This document shows positions 1-10,793 of a stretch of 64,000 nt of DNA, one piece after another. This stretch comes from Trichosporon coremiiforme (taxonomy: Eukaryota > Basidiomycota > Tremellomycetes > Trichosporonales > Trichosporonaceae): the NCBI GenBank assembly GCA_039545355.1, contig BCJJ01000008.1, forward strand, positions 868,001 to 932,000, in the 5' to 3' direction. A program made the translations under genes and the position numbers. The notes beneath the pieces were generated by a model that was given only the letters and a program-made list of their open reading frames with translations, did not search any database and had not been told where the DNA came from. Numbering within the stretch: position 1 is the stretch's first letter; each line of letters opens with the position of its first letter.

Positions 1-1317
1 GGGCGATCGGACGTCCCAGATCTGGACGTTGCCAGCATAAGTCGCGGTTGCGAGGGTGAAGCTGCTGCGGGGGTGGCACTGCAGCGACGGCACGGGGGAG
101 CCGACGTTGAGGCTCTGGGCGATGACAGAAGCGGCCTGGCGCGTGTCCCAGAGGGAGACGGTGCGGTCCATGGATCCGGTGGCGAGTTGGCCGCTGCCCT
201 GGAACTGGTCGAGACAGAGGAGCGCCTTGTCCGCCGGTCCCTGGCGCGTGAGCACGTTGGCGCCCGTCTCGGCGTCCCACTGCCGCACGCTGCCGTCCCA
301 GCCAGCCGACCACACACGCAGGTCCTCGTTCACGTCCCACACAACGGCGCCGACACGCCCCCGGTGTCCCCGGAACTGGAGGTCGGGGAGGCGGCGCCAG
401 CCCTCGCCCGCTGCTCCCGCGTCGCCATCAGTCAGGCCCTCAATGTTCCGCGGCGCGTCGCCGTGCAGCTTGCGCCGCTTCTTCTGTCCCGGCAGGTACG
501 ACGTCGGCTCGGCGTCGACCTGGTGCGCGTCCGGCTCGGACTCGGGAACGACGTAGAGGTTAACAGTCGAATCCCACGACGCCGAGACAATGTCCTTGCC
601 TGTTCGCGAAGCGATGACGGACGAGATCGGGCCCGTGTGGCCCATCAGAGTGTAGATCTCGCGAGCGGTCGCGCCCTCAGACGCGGCGATGTCGGGCTCG
701 AGAGACGGGAGCTGGTACACGTGCGTCGCGCGGTCGACGCCGCCGGCAGCGACCAGGATGTCGCTCGTAACGTCAGAGGGAGAGACCCACGTGCAGCTCG
801 TCGCGCCGAGGGATGTCGGGAGGGGAAGGGTGTAGAGCGGCGTCGGGTCCGCGGCGCCGAGGGGCATCACCTGCACGTTCGAGAGGTACGAGGACACGAG
901 CATGTGTCTGCTGTCAGTTCAGACTTCCATTCTCGAAGCTCACCCTTTCCTCTGGAGACTGATGCCGGAAACCCAGTCCTCCTGCTCCCATCGTCCAGCC
1001 TCAGTGGGAGGCATGACGCTCTGCATGTACTCGATGGAGATAGCCGTCTCCTCGTCGTCGCCGCGGTGACGCTTGACCCAGTTCTCGAGCGAGCCGCGGA
1101 GCACCTCGCCCTCAACGACAAAGTCGAACGGCACCGGCGCGACGCCGCTGTCGCCGCCGTGGCCGAGCACCTTGTTGATGAGCTCGGAGAGCTGGAAGCG
1201 CCGCCAGTCCGCCGGGATGAAGTACGTCGACTGCGGGATCGCATAGCTGTCACCACGCGTGAAGAGGTTCACGGGCAGCTGGCGCGGGCCAGAGCCTGAG
1301 CTCGAGGGGTCCGCCAT
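1..1317 (-). CDS. YTM1: Ribosome biogenesis WD-repeat protein Ytm1/WDR12, 3' end outside window
   Basis: Ytm1 (WDR12) works with Erb1 and Nop7 in the nucleolar complex that matures the 27S/60S pre-ribosome. Two exons are seen: 944-1317 and 1-907, with a 36-nt intron at 908-943 ending CTGACAGCAG. The N-terminus carries the NLE ubiquitin-like domain (residues ~15-95, including 'VPFDFVVEGEVLRGSLE' and 'ISIEYMQSVMPP'), then WD repeats such as 'AAGGVDRATHVY', 'LMGHTGPISSV', 'VSASWDSTVNLY', 'VWSAGWDGSVRQWD' and 'ATGSMDRTVSLWD'. The NLE plus WD combination is shared with Nle1/Rsa4, but the short NLE and the 'ENWVKRH..ISIEY' spacing fit Ytm1. The start ATG is the only one in frame before the NLE domain. 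The gene is divergent from MED31. The last repeats and stop lie beyond base 1. Confidence 0.87.
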
Positions 1318-1521
1318 GTTGATTTTGCTGGTGTTGGTGTTGTTGACGCAGTAACCTGTTGTGAGCCGGCCACTTGGTGACGAACCGAATTCTGAAATTT
1401 CAAGATCACACACCACGTGATTACGTAACCTCCACTTCCTCCACTCCACCTTCACCTTCTAGTGCGAGCAATGATGTTGTGACGCTCCCTCTTCGTCCTT
1501 CCCTCACCCAGCTGCGACATC
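1318..1521. promoter_or_regulatory. Shared divergent promoter of YTM1 and MED31
   Basis: A 204-bp spacer separates the two start codons. It contains CACGTG at 1414-1419 followed by A, and immediately after it the palindrome TTACGTAA at 1421-1428. The first is an E-box of the Cbf1 bHLH type. The second resembles an AP-1/Yap-type half-site pair. Function is inferred from position and motif only. Confidence 0.5.
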
Positions 1522-2095
1522 ATGCAGCAGCTCCCGACCATCCTCCCGCCCCCGCCGCTACCGGACGGAACAGTTCCCACGCGGTCGCCGGAAAAGCACG
1601 CGAACCTTGTTCGCTTCCAATCTGAGCTCGAGGTGAGCTTCCTAGGGACCTTCGTAGCTGACATCAGTTCGTGCAGTGTCTCGCGAACCCGCTGTACCTC
1701 CACGAGCTGCACTTGCAGAAATACCTTGAAGACCCAGCGTTCCTGGAGTATTTGAAATATCTCGAGTACTGGCGGAAGCCGGAGTACGTCCGCTTCATTG
1801 TGTAAGTGCTCCTGTCGTTCTTTGCTAACCTACCAGATACCCGACATGCTTGTACTATCTTGGTCTGCTGCAGCAGCCGTCGTTCCGCGTCATGCTTGGT
1901 GACATGGGCTTTATCGGCGAGCTGATCCGCCTCGGCACACGGCATCACGAGACATGGTGAGCTGCGATGACTCGAGTCCAAGCTGACAACAGGCGCGCCG
2001 AGAAAGAGGAAGTAAAAGACGAGCCGAAGGAGGAAGGCGTGGAGGGAGGAGACGCGAAGCTGGCGAGCGCAGAGGCGGCGCCGGCCGCGGCATAG
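1522..2095 (+). CDS. MED31: Mediator complex subunit 31 (Soh1)
   Basis: Med31 is a small conserved subunit of the Mediator middle module that bridges activators to RNA polymerase II. Exons 1522-1632, 1668-1801, 1837-1956 and 1993-2095 encode 155 residues. The whole Med31 fold is present at residues ~30-120: '[20 protein letters not shown]', '[17 protein letters not shown]', '[16 protein letters not shown]' and '[13 protein letters not shown]'. Three introns of 35-36 nt are removed, two with CTGAC branch sites. The last exon adds a charged Lys/Glu/Ala-rich tail of ~35 residues outside the conserved domain. The 3' end converges on AOS1 with only ~60 bp between the stop codons, so the two transcripts probably overlap. 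Confidence 0.93.
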
Positions 2096-2156
2096 ACTGC
2101 TAGAACAATGTTGTACCGATGTCATAATGTATAAATCTACAGATAATCGCCCCCGT

Positions 2157-3460
2157 CTAGTTCTTCTCAACGACCGCCTCGTCCATGCCCCAGCGCGCAA
2201 CCGCGGCCGCACCACCCATGCTGTCCAGCACGAGCAGGTTGGTGATCGGGCTGTCCTTGCGGGACAGCGCGCGGAGGACGTCCTGCGCGAGCAGGCCGCC
2301 GAGAATCGCCAGTGTCGGCGGGAAGAAGTGCGTCGCGTGCTCGGCAAGGTGCCTGATGTCAGCTGTCCGTCGACGAAAACTAGCACGTACGTGATGATGG
2401 CCTCATCAACGCTCGTCATTGTGCGCTTGTTCACGCAGAGGTCCTTCAGCATCTGCTCTGCCGTTGACTGGATCTCCCCTGCCGCCGCAGAGCTCGACGG
2501 CAGTCCGTGCTTCGCCTCGTAGTCCCACAGCGACTGAAGCGCGATGTGCAGATCCGGCCGGGCCTGGCGCGTGTTCGCCTTGGAGAGTCCGCGGAAGGGG
2601 CTGCCTCCCTTGCCCGCTGGCGTCACGGCATCCTGCCATTTGCTCCGGTCCAAAGCCTGCGAGAGCGGCACGTAATCCGTCCTGAGCTTGATGAGGGCGC
2701 TGTTCGGGTCGCCCCGGCTTTCACTGAGGGTTAGATTGAACACACCCGCGGAACCCACCTGGCGACGTTCTCGTACTTGGCGCCGAGGTCGGCGAAGATG
2801 TATCCGTAGAACCCGTACGAGCCGGCCGCGAAGAACATGGATTCGGCGTCGCGCACAGCGGCATTGATAGCCTCAAGTTGCGGGCGCGCAAAGTCGCACG
2901 CAACGACGACGTCCACGCCTTCCCGCTTCAAGTACTCTGCCATCTGGGCACGATCTCCGGGTGCCCCATCAGGAGCAACGAAGGGCGCCAGCGTCGGCTC
3001 AGCGGTAAGTGAAACGAGGGGGTTCAGAGACTGGATCTGCGCAAGAGCTGCCTCCGTTCGCTGCTCTGTTAGCTTACACGTCGTGGAGTAGCTTACGTTC
3101 TTGCCGACTGCCCCATCTTCCTCACGGAACAGGAATCCGCTGCCGAGATCCTCCTCCGTCACGGCCCCGTCGTCCATGACGATCAGGCGACCGATACCAG
3201 CGAGCACGAGATTCTTGATCGTCTCGTGCGCAACAGAGCGCAAAGACAAAATCAGCACAGTCGACGAGCGCATTCTGCTGTCAGCTAGAGGACGCCTGCG
3301 GTAGCATACCGGTTCTGCGCCTCAACACCCCACAGGCGGATCTGCCGGTCGTACAGCGACGCCTCGGCTGGATGTCAGCTACCAAAGCCAGCCGGAAAGC
3401 TTAACCCTCAGTGATCTGGCCGTTCGTGGCTGGCGCAGCATTGTTGGCCTCGTCAGACAT
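2157..3460 (-). CDS. AOS1: SUMO-activating enzyme E1 subunit Aos1 (SAE1-like)
   Basis: Aos1 pairs with Uba2 to adenylate SUMO and pass it to the E2 Ubc9. Exons 3406-3460, 3310-3367, 3097-3274, 2759-3063, 2391-2723 and 2157-2352 give 374 residues, close to the usual family length. The N-terminus has the E1 signature 'LYDRQIRLWGVEAQNRMR', then 'IKNLVLAGIGRLIVMDD' of the ThiF/Rossmann core, 'QSLNPLVSL', 'YGFYGYIFADLG', and near the C-terminus 'ALSRKDSPITNLLVLD'. No catalytic Cys domain is present, as expected for the Aos1 half. Five introns of 33-38 nt were placed by keeping this homology in frame; the 33-nt intron at 3064-3096 uses an unusual GAG acceptor after CTAAC. The Nedd8 E1 partner Ula1 is less likely. 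Confidence 0.87.
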
Positions 3461-3731
3461 GGCGGCGAGCTTTTGAGAGATGTGGTGATGGCAACAATCA
3501 GAGTGGAGGGCACAACAAATGTCGGGTGCCTTCCTCGCGTGCAGGTGAGTCATGTAGGGCTGCATTAGAATCCGTAATACAACTCTCCTAATGGGTCGAT
3601 GACGCCAGTTGTAATCGCCGACTGTTGCCGTTTGGTTCCGCACGCCGCACGACCGGCTAGCGCCAGCGCCAGCGCCCACCGGCACGAGATGAGGTGGATG
3701 AGCTGATCCACTCCTCCTCATCACATACACC
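3461..3731. promoter_or_regulatory. Divergent promoter region of AOS1 and the Asterix-like gene
   Basis: A 271-bp spacer between two divergent start codons must hold both promoters. I see no convincing TATA box or palindromic motif. The assignment rests on position. Confidence 0.4.
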
Positions 3732-4354
3732 ATGGTCGTCGCCGCCCCCGTCTACGACAAGTCCGACCCCAAGAGCGACAAGTGAGCTAAAGACCTGGAA
3801 GCAAGCTGACAGCAGGATCTTCGCGTACCACCTCCCGGCGTCGGACGACTGGGAGGAGCAGCGCGACCTCTTCGGCAGCGCGCTTATGATGATGGCCGGT
3901 GGAGGCATGTTCATGAAGAGCCCTCTGTGAGTACACTCGAGCGCGGAGCGCGAGCGTGACTGAGCCTCTGTGTGGCTTCTTGGCTGTCTCAAACAATCTT
4001 GCTGCTGCAGCACTCGGTCCATTGTGGCTGGGATCAGCGACGCTGGCAGGACCAAAGGACACAGCAAGAACAACACACTCCGCCTCTGCAGCTGTGCTGC
4101 GATCATCTAGCTAACAATCAGCATTATTTGGACCGCAATGGTTCTCGCCGTTTCCTCCTTCGTGACGACCGAGTCGATGCGTCGCAAGCCGGACGCCTCG
4201 TCGCCCCTGGCTACTCTTGGGTAAGCTACCAGCACATCTCAAAGCTGACATCAGTATGGCCGTCTCCGGAGTCATTGCGACGAGCATGCCGAAGGTCCTG
4301 CTCGCGCCCGAGGTCGCCGCTGCCGCAGCCGCGTCCGCCAGCACGTCGTCCTAA
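3732..4354 (+). CDS. Asterix-like (WDR83OS/UPF0139) small ER membrane protein
   Basis: Asterix forms the PAT complex with CCDC47 and chaperones membrane proteins during insertion at the ER. Exons 3732-3781, 3816-3926, 4122-4220 and 4255-4354 encode 119 residues, the usual size. A polar N-terminus with 'VYDKSDPKSDK' is followed by three hydrophobic stretches: 'LFGSALMMMAGGGMFM' (~35-52), 'IIWTAMVLAVSSFV' (~55-70) and 'MAVSGVIATSMPKVLL' (~87-105). The pattern of an N-terminal 'DDWEEQRDLFG' turn, a membrane hairpin and a Ser/Pro loop matches the family. The second intron is unusually long (195 nt); its interior has short open frames, but only skipping to the CTAACAATCAG acceptor restores the second membrane segment. 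A short Ala-rich tail ends the protein. Confidence 0.75.
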
Positions 4355-5052
4355 GTTGTATACATTGTTGATGGTATTGGGATATCGGTATCACTCGCTA
4401 GGGATCGGCCAAGTACGACGTTGCTTGCGACTCACGATCGGCCGGATACTCGCACACACTGGACCGACCGACTAATGCGTGATGAGCAGGGGCAGGATAA
4501 TGGGCCTACCAGGGAACAAGACGAAGAAATCGACGCCCATCAAACGCATGAACTTCTTCGTGTGTGGTGGCTGGCGGCTGGCTTGGCTGGGCGGTACACT
4601 ACGCACACACACGCCATCAGCGGCCCAGGTCTGAGCATGCCGCCTGCCTCGAGGCAGGCAGGGACTGTCATGTCCAGCCTCGTGTCGCCTGGCCCCGTGC
4701 ACCGATCGTCGAATCCTCGCCCCGTTCGCAACCGCACTGTTGCCTCCTTTGGAGCTGCAGAGTAACGTGCGTCGTGCCCATCGAGCGAACATGGCATGGA
4801 TCGTCCGCGAGAAGGCTGGGTGCGAGTCCCGCGAGTCAGCACGCGCACTGTACCCGATCGTGGGCAGTCGGTTATTCTTTTCTTCTTCTTCTTCTCTTCT
4901 GATCTGTCCTGACGTCGTACTGAAAAGCGGTCCGGCTACTCACCCGGGCTCGTCTCGACTTCTCACCCCTTCCAGAGTCTGTCCTCGGGGTCTCCGACAC
5001 CCCGACCTCTACCCCATCGACTTGTCTCGCCGCCCAACATTAGCTCAAGCCC
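4355..5052. other. Intergenic region, no gene seen
   Basis: The 3' flank of the Asterix-like gene and the 5' flank of the next gene. It contains a pyrimidine-rich TTC tract around 4877-4901. The reading frames across it have no recognisable protein similarity and lack coherent splice sites. Confidence 0.6.
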
Positions 5053-6266
5053 ATGACCAACCCCAAGATGGACCCCTCGTCGTCCAACATCCAAGCGGCG
5101 CTGAATCTGGGCGACGCCGTGCCGCAAAATGCGAAGATAACGATCTCCCAAGACGCGCCAAAGCACGACGACGCCCTCGGCATCCAGCTCCCGACGATCT
5201 ACATCAATCCCGTCGTCGTGCCGAAGGACGAACCGGCCCCAGCTCCGAAGAAGCCTAAGGACTCCAAGGAGAATGGTACCAAGAAGGAGAAGGGGCCCAA
5301 GAGGGAGAGTGAGGCGAAGGTGGTCGTGCCGACTGTGGTGCAGCAGGTGTGGGAACGCCGCCCCCACCCCTTGCTCTGGGTCACTCTGGGCTTGAGTATT
5401 GTAGCGCTGGTGCTCGGCGTGCCGAAGGGAAGCTTGCCGACTGTGACGGGTCGTCACAAGGCCTTGCGCGTGAGTCTTCCAGTCGTGCTCCCCTCCCACC
5501 TCTCCCTCTTCCTTCCTTTCCTCCCCAGCTGCTCGGCCTAACGCAGAGAGCCAAGCTGACACCCCAGTCCCAAGAGTTGCTAGTCGCCGAACGTCTCGCC
5601 CTCCTCTCCCAACTGTCGCTTTTCCTCCCTCCCCCCCTCTCCGGACTCCTGACCTCTGACCAGCTCTCCCTGACCCAGTTCCACGCCCTCTCCGCCGCAT
5701 CGGGCCTGCACGCACAGCAGGCCAGGACGTGGTGGAACATCCAGGATCTTGGTTCTGGCGCGTCAGTCCTCACTGCCCAGCGGGACGGAAGTGAGCGCGA
5801 GGTCTGGGTCCTCCAGGTCCCCACCTCTTCGTCCAACTCTCTCTTTTCGACGTCCGAGGGAAGCGAGAATGGCGATCGGGTCTTGCTCGCTGCACTCACG
5901 GGTAGCCTCGCAGCGAGGGAGAAACTGATCCAGGAGTTGCAGACTTGTCGCGCTCCTTCTAGGGCCTTGCCCTCGTCGACTGCGGCACCTGGTGCTGGGA
6001 GAGGATGGAGGGACGAGGACCGGAAGGGGGAGTACAAGGACCAGACGAGACTTAGGGAGCGCGTGGCCGAACTCGAGGAGAGGGAGAGGCAGGTACTGAA
6101 GCGCGAGAAGTGGGTTGTTGACGAGATGCGCAAGATGAGCGAACGTTCTCGGTAAGTCCTTGCAGTTACGAATAGGAGGGCCAGCTAACAGATCAGTGCC
6201 CAGGCGGCCGAGATTCAGATGGAGGAGAGGATAGCGGACCGGCTCAAGTATAGCTCGCGCCACTGA
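5053..6266 (+). CDS. Unrecognised protein with one membrane segment and a coiled coil
   Basis: I do not recognise the family. Exons 5053-5469, 5568-6151 and 6197-6266 give 356 residues. The first ~95 residues are polar and end in a Lys/Glu-rich linker ('KKPKDSKENGTKKEKGPKRE'). One hydrophobic segment follows at ~108-125 ('LLWVTLGLSIVALVLGV'), then a Leu/Ser-rich middle and a charged helix near the C-terminus ('LRERVAELEERERQVLKRE'), probably a coiled coil. The layout resembles a single-pass organelle membrane protein with a coiled-coil domain, but this is inference. The first intron's 3' end could instead lie at 5528, which keeps frame and adds 13 residues; the CTGACACCCCAG site at 5567 was preferred because it matches the branch sites seen elsewhere here. 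Confidence 0.7.
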
Positions 6267-6738
6267 GCTTTCTCCTAGACTCGCTACTCGTACGCGGAAG
6301 CCTTTCCTCATCGTCATCCCTCCCCAATAGCCCCGTAGCCCCTTGTACACCCCGTAGCCAGCCTCGCTACCTCGCTACCTCTGCGAGGCAGCTTGCCCGC
6401 TCGGCGTCTCGACCCTGTGATTATGACAAAAGTACATCTCGTGCCATACCGTATGCGCTTGCCTATGGATTTTACAATTGTGCGTGCTCGTGCTCGGAAT
6501 CGCGAGCGTGCGTGTGCGTGAATGAAATGCGAGGAATGCCGGAGGTGCGGAGAGTGCGGAAGGTGCAAGATGTGAGGGAGAACAAGTGAACAGTGGTACT
6601 TAGTATTATGGCGTGCCCTCAGCGGAGGACAGTCGGTCGTGGTGTAGGTACGTGGCGCGATGTTGGGTAGGTGAGTCGGAGTCGAGCGCCGCGAGGGCGG
6701 GAACCTCGAAGCGCATCAAGCTCCAGCTGACGCTGAGC
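6267..6738. other. Convergent 3' flanks, no gene seen
   Basis: The spacer lies between two genes transcribed toward each other. It presumably holds both polyadenylation regions. No coding signal or structured repeat was noticed. Confidence 0.6.
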
Positions 6739-8077
6739 TTAGCTCGAGTTCGAGTTGATGCTGACCTCGTAATCGTTGCTCGACATCGAGGACGTGCGTG
6801 ACGTGCTGACGAATGCGCGCTGCTCTCCGTGCTCGCGACGCTTAGAGCTTCCCGCCTTGACGGTTGCGTCCGACTTGGCGCTGTCGTTCCTGCGAAGTGT
6901 TGAGGGTCCGGGTCCGTCCGCGTACGCGTCGTGCACTGGCTCCATCGCGTTCGGGAAGCCCTCGCTCGCGCCCGCATCGGGGACCTTGTCGATCGGCGCC
7001 TCGAAGCGGTCATCGTAACCGCTCTTGACGCGGCAGTTGGACGTCTCCTCGCGGATCTCGGCGCGCAGATCCTCCAGGTTCCACCAGTTCATGTACGAGA
7101 AAACAATGTTGCGCCGCCACAGCGTCGAGCCCGGCAACGTCTTGTCGAACGGGCCCAGAAACGCCTGCGCGTGCAGATGCGGGTGCGGCGATCGTGGATC
7201 CGCTGGGCAGGGTTAGCACTTGTACCATAAGGGGCGAGACTCTTCCAGCCGACGGGCGCCTCGATATTTATAGCCATGCTGCGACGGGCGCCAAGAATTT
7301 CACGACTCACCTGGCATGCCGTTCACGAACCCGACGCGGACATCCTTCTCTCCTAGTCCTCGCTCTGCAATCGATGCGTTCGGAGCAGCGACGGACCGCA
7401 GGAGAAGCCGCTTCGCCGTGTTGATCATGTGAGAGAGCGCCGGGATATCCGAGGGGCCCTGTGCTCAGTCAGTATTACGGTCCAACGCCCTGACTTGTTC
7501 GTCATGCTCTCGTGCTCACCAAGTCGTAGACGCTCGTCAGGTGCTGGTTCAGGATGATGATAAGGTGTCTTCCTTCGGGGCACAGTGACTCCTTGCCCTC
7601 GGCCGGATAGACAGTGATAATGTCGTCGCGGTAGATGACCTGGTGCGGGCCCACGTTGATGACGCGGTTAGACTGCCCCGGCGGCACAGGCGGCGCGTAA
7701 GGCTCGATCGGAGGGCCATTCGGTCGTTGGCCGCGCTGCAGGTCGGGGGTTGCGGCGCGGACCGGCGTTGAGAGTGACACGGACGGGGAGATCGGGGACT
7801 GCGGGGCACTTCCCAAACTGGAGGAATGCGATGCGGCGCTGGCGACGATACCGCACAGCACGCAACCGGGATGGACCGCAGTCATGACGGGCGGACTGTA
7901 GTTGTCGCTGCGGGCCTGCGCACGAGTAGACAGCAAGGGCGAGCTCGAAGACGTGGCCTGTCGCGTTGTAGCGTACTGAACTGGAGCGTGGTGGTAAGAC
8001 GTGGAGACAGCGAGGCGGCCACCGACTACTCGTGAGCCAGATGATGATCTGGCCGGCGGGCCCAGCGTACCCTGCAT
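6739..8077 (-). CDS. HIT-domain (histidine triad) protein
   Basis: HIT proteins are nucleotide-binding hydrolases or transferases. Exons 7520-8077, 7311-7458 and 6739-7202 give 389 residues. The core spans ~70-275: 'GCVLCGIV' (CxxC, often zinc-binding in the family), 'VIYRDDIITVYPAEGKE', 'EGRHLIIILNQHLTSVYDL', 'VRVGFVNGMP', and the triad 'SPHPHLHAQAF', which satisfies H-x-H-x-H-x-x. The conserved 'FVNG' before the triad is split from it by a 108-nt intron. The N-terminal ~65 residues and the Ser-rich C-terminal ~110 residues are low complexity. The substrate cannot be assigned. An internal ATG just before the CxxC motif is a possible alternative start. Confidence 0.75.
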
Positions 8078-10793
8078 GATGTGCGTCGAGACAAGCTTGG
8101 CAGGATCGATTTAGAAAGCGGCGGTTCACGGGTCCGAAGAGGCAGGCTCGCTGGGAGTGTCTGGGCGATGGGGCACGCGGCGATGCAAGGGGTCGGTCGA
8201 CGAGTAAGTTTGAAGGGGATTGAGGGGAGTGACGATCGTGAAAAGCGAAAGCGAGACGCAATACGCAGAGGAAAGACACGACGCGATGTTTGCTGCCGAT
8301 TGAGACAGAGGTATGAGCGATGCTTGAGGCGCGATGGCAGTGCCGGAATGGCCAGAGAGGTGTGCGTGTTGGTGCGTTGGTAGGCGGTCGTGCAGAGAAT
8401 CAAGTCGAGACTGCGCGGTGCTGGTGCAGGTGAGGTGCAGGCTCAAGACCTAGATCCTATGCGCGGTGGCCGATGGAGATCGAGGACGGGGGAAGGCACG
8501 CAGTAGGACAAGGGATCGAGGTCGAAAGGTCCAGACACGCAAGGGGCCAGAGGAAACCTCAGGAAGAGCGAGAGGGCCAAGAGGGACGAGGGACCTGCGA
8601 GGGACCGCGAGGGACGATGAGGCGAGGCGCCTGCGGCTGCGCAGCACGGGGCAGCCGGCGGTGAGGGTGAGGCGCAAGTGGGTTTGCTTTGGGCTGCCCG
8701 AGGTCTTGCGTCTTCCTCAGCCCGATGCCAGACCAGGCGCTTCCTTCCACGGAATGTAGTCTGTCGGTAATGCGTAAAGAGGCGGGCGGGAGGGACGTCG
8801 ATCTGCATGCACTGACCGCAGAGGCGCCCCAGGTGTAGTAAGAGTGATGCGAAGGATTCAGGTGGAGACGCTGTGCAGCAGGTGGATATCTGGATATTTG
8901 AATCGGGGACAATGGAGCGAGCGAGGAAGGTTTTGGTGTATTTCGCTTGCCCGTGGTGGGTGCCCGTAACCTGTGGCCGGGGTGTTGGTGCAGGTGGCCG
9001 GTTGAATGGCATGGTGGTCAACTTCAATTACAGCGTGAGGAGAGTGGCCAGATTAGCCGGGAGCGTGAGGGTGCGTGAGGGAGCACGAAGGAGCATGAGG
9101 GCTGCCCCTGGGCGAACGGTGGGCCGTGAGGGTTCAGCCAGAGGGCAACGTGAGGGACGTGAGGGCTGCAGCGCTGTTCGACCAGTCAGAGGCGGCAACG
9201 GTGAGGATAGAGTTGAGGATTCCTGGCCATGCCTGAGACGAAACGATCACGAGTGGAGTCAAGTCCCTGACCTGTATTGTCGATCCTATGTCCTCGCTAC
9301 CTTTCAAGCCTTGGCCCCAGGTAATAATAATCATCCTCAGGACATTGTCTAAGTCTCCTATTTGCCCACTCGCCGTGTTCCCTTGGCGCGATTTCAAACT
9401 CAGACGTCGCGCGTCGTCAAGGTCGTCTGCGTCTACTGCTGGAGCCAATACACACTGTCGCATCCAGGTAGTGTATTGTTGTATTGTTGACAGCAAAGCG
9501 GCCCGGCGGCTGCGGGCACTGAACGGCCCGAGCGTCATGTTGGTGACGATGCCAAGCCCTTGGTAGCTTGGTATCTCGTTAGGTCCAGCGCGCCGGTGCC
9601 AAGATAGTCAGGCATGCCGCGAGACAAAGACTACGGAACACCGAGCTGTCACGGTGCGCTTGGACACTGTGGGCGCCGTGGGGCTGCTGATGCAACCATT
9701 TGCATGGCCGAGATCGGGGCCGATCACCGGAGCGCAAGCAGACGACTGGCAACCGGTGCAGCACGTCACTGGTTGGTGTTGAGCGATGTAGACTCCGACT
9801 CCGATGCTCTGTCTGCCTTGCTTGTCTTGGTACGTCTAAATCTGGATCGAGATCGCGCAGATCCTGTGTGTGACTTGACTGACTGCCTGACGTGATCCTT
9901 TAATGGCTGCCGAAGCGTAGAGTGCCTCGGATGCCACGGCCGTGCGTGCCGCGACTGTCTCCTCCTCGTGGGATGTGCACAGGAGAAGATCGCGCTCAAC
10001 GGACGAGACAGTTCGGCGTGTCAAGACTTGGACGAGGCCCGAGAGCTGGAGCGGTCGCTCTTCTCCACGTGAACGTCGTTCCAGCAAAGAGCGTCAACCT
10101 CGCTGACATGAGCGGGATTAAACAACAAACGGAGGCAATTTTGTCGTTGGGGAATAATGAAACGGAGAAATGGAAGAAACAAACGGTCATTTAATCACGT
10201 GACATGCAGCGTCGGGAAAGAGTTGGCGGTGTCCATGTCGCTGACGCACGTGGCGAGTATGTGCGGGGCGCCAATGTGGAGGGCTCGTGGTGTCCCTGCG
10301 GGAATAGACGTAGGATTGGGGGGCTTGGGGCGACGCGGTATTTGCGGCGCTGGGGGAAACCAGGCTAAGCTGGGAGGGCGGCCTCCCTTTGGCTCGCTGT
10401 CTTGGCTGGGCTGGGTATGGTCCGGGTCGAAGTGGCCGGGGTTTCAAGGTCGGCAACCGGACCCAGCTCGAGCCGAGCTCCTTCCCTCCTTCCCTCCGCC
10501 GCCAGGCACTGGACATCTGGGCATCTGGCATTGGGTTGGGGGACGGCGGCACAGTCAGGCGGGACAACCCATCCTTGCCAGCCAATATGTCTACTATTCC
10601 ACATGCAATCGGCCGTATGCGCGTCTAAACCCCAGTAGCGGTCCCAGTTCCCTCACCTGACAAGTCTTAGGGCCACCCCGCCAGCGCACCTAACACTCCC
10701 CGCACTCACCACTACCCAGAGCAATATAAGTTCTCCGCTGCCACTTCGTCTTCACCATCTCTTCCTTCTCCACTCCCCACTCTACCGTCCACA
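8078..10793. other. Long divergent intergenic region, no gene seen
   Basis: This 2.7-kb spacer holds the promoters of the HIT gene (left) and the transhydrogenase (right). It has GA-rich tracts around 8460-8700 and 9050-9200 and a CACGTG box at 10196-10201. No open frame shows family similarity or the splice pattern typical of this window. Confidence 0.55.

Noticed and set aside
73..1299. A long plus-strand open frame at the left edge
   Set aside because: It is the complement of the YTM1 WD repeats and has no features of its own.
1664..2758. A long minus-strand open frame overlapping MED31
   Set aside because: Only its first part is real AOS1 exon; the rest reads through an AOS1 intron and antisense to MED31.
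3972..4110. A possible extra exon within the long second intron of the Asterix-like gene
   Set aside because: All three frames end in a stop or lack a donor, and skipping it restores the conserved membrane segment in frame.
8443..9030. Open frames on both strands in the GA-rich part of the 8-10.8 kb spacer
   Set aside because: They are products of purine-rich composition, with no motif or splice signal.
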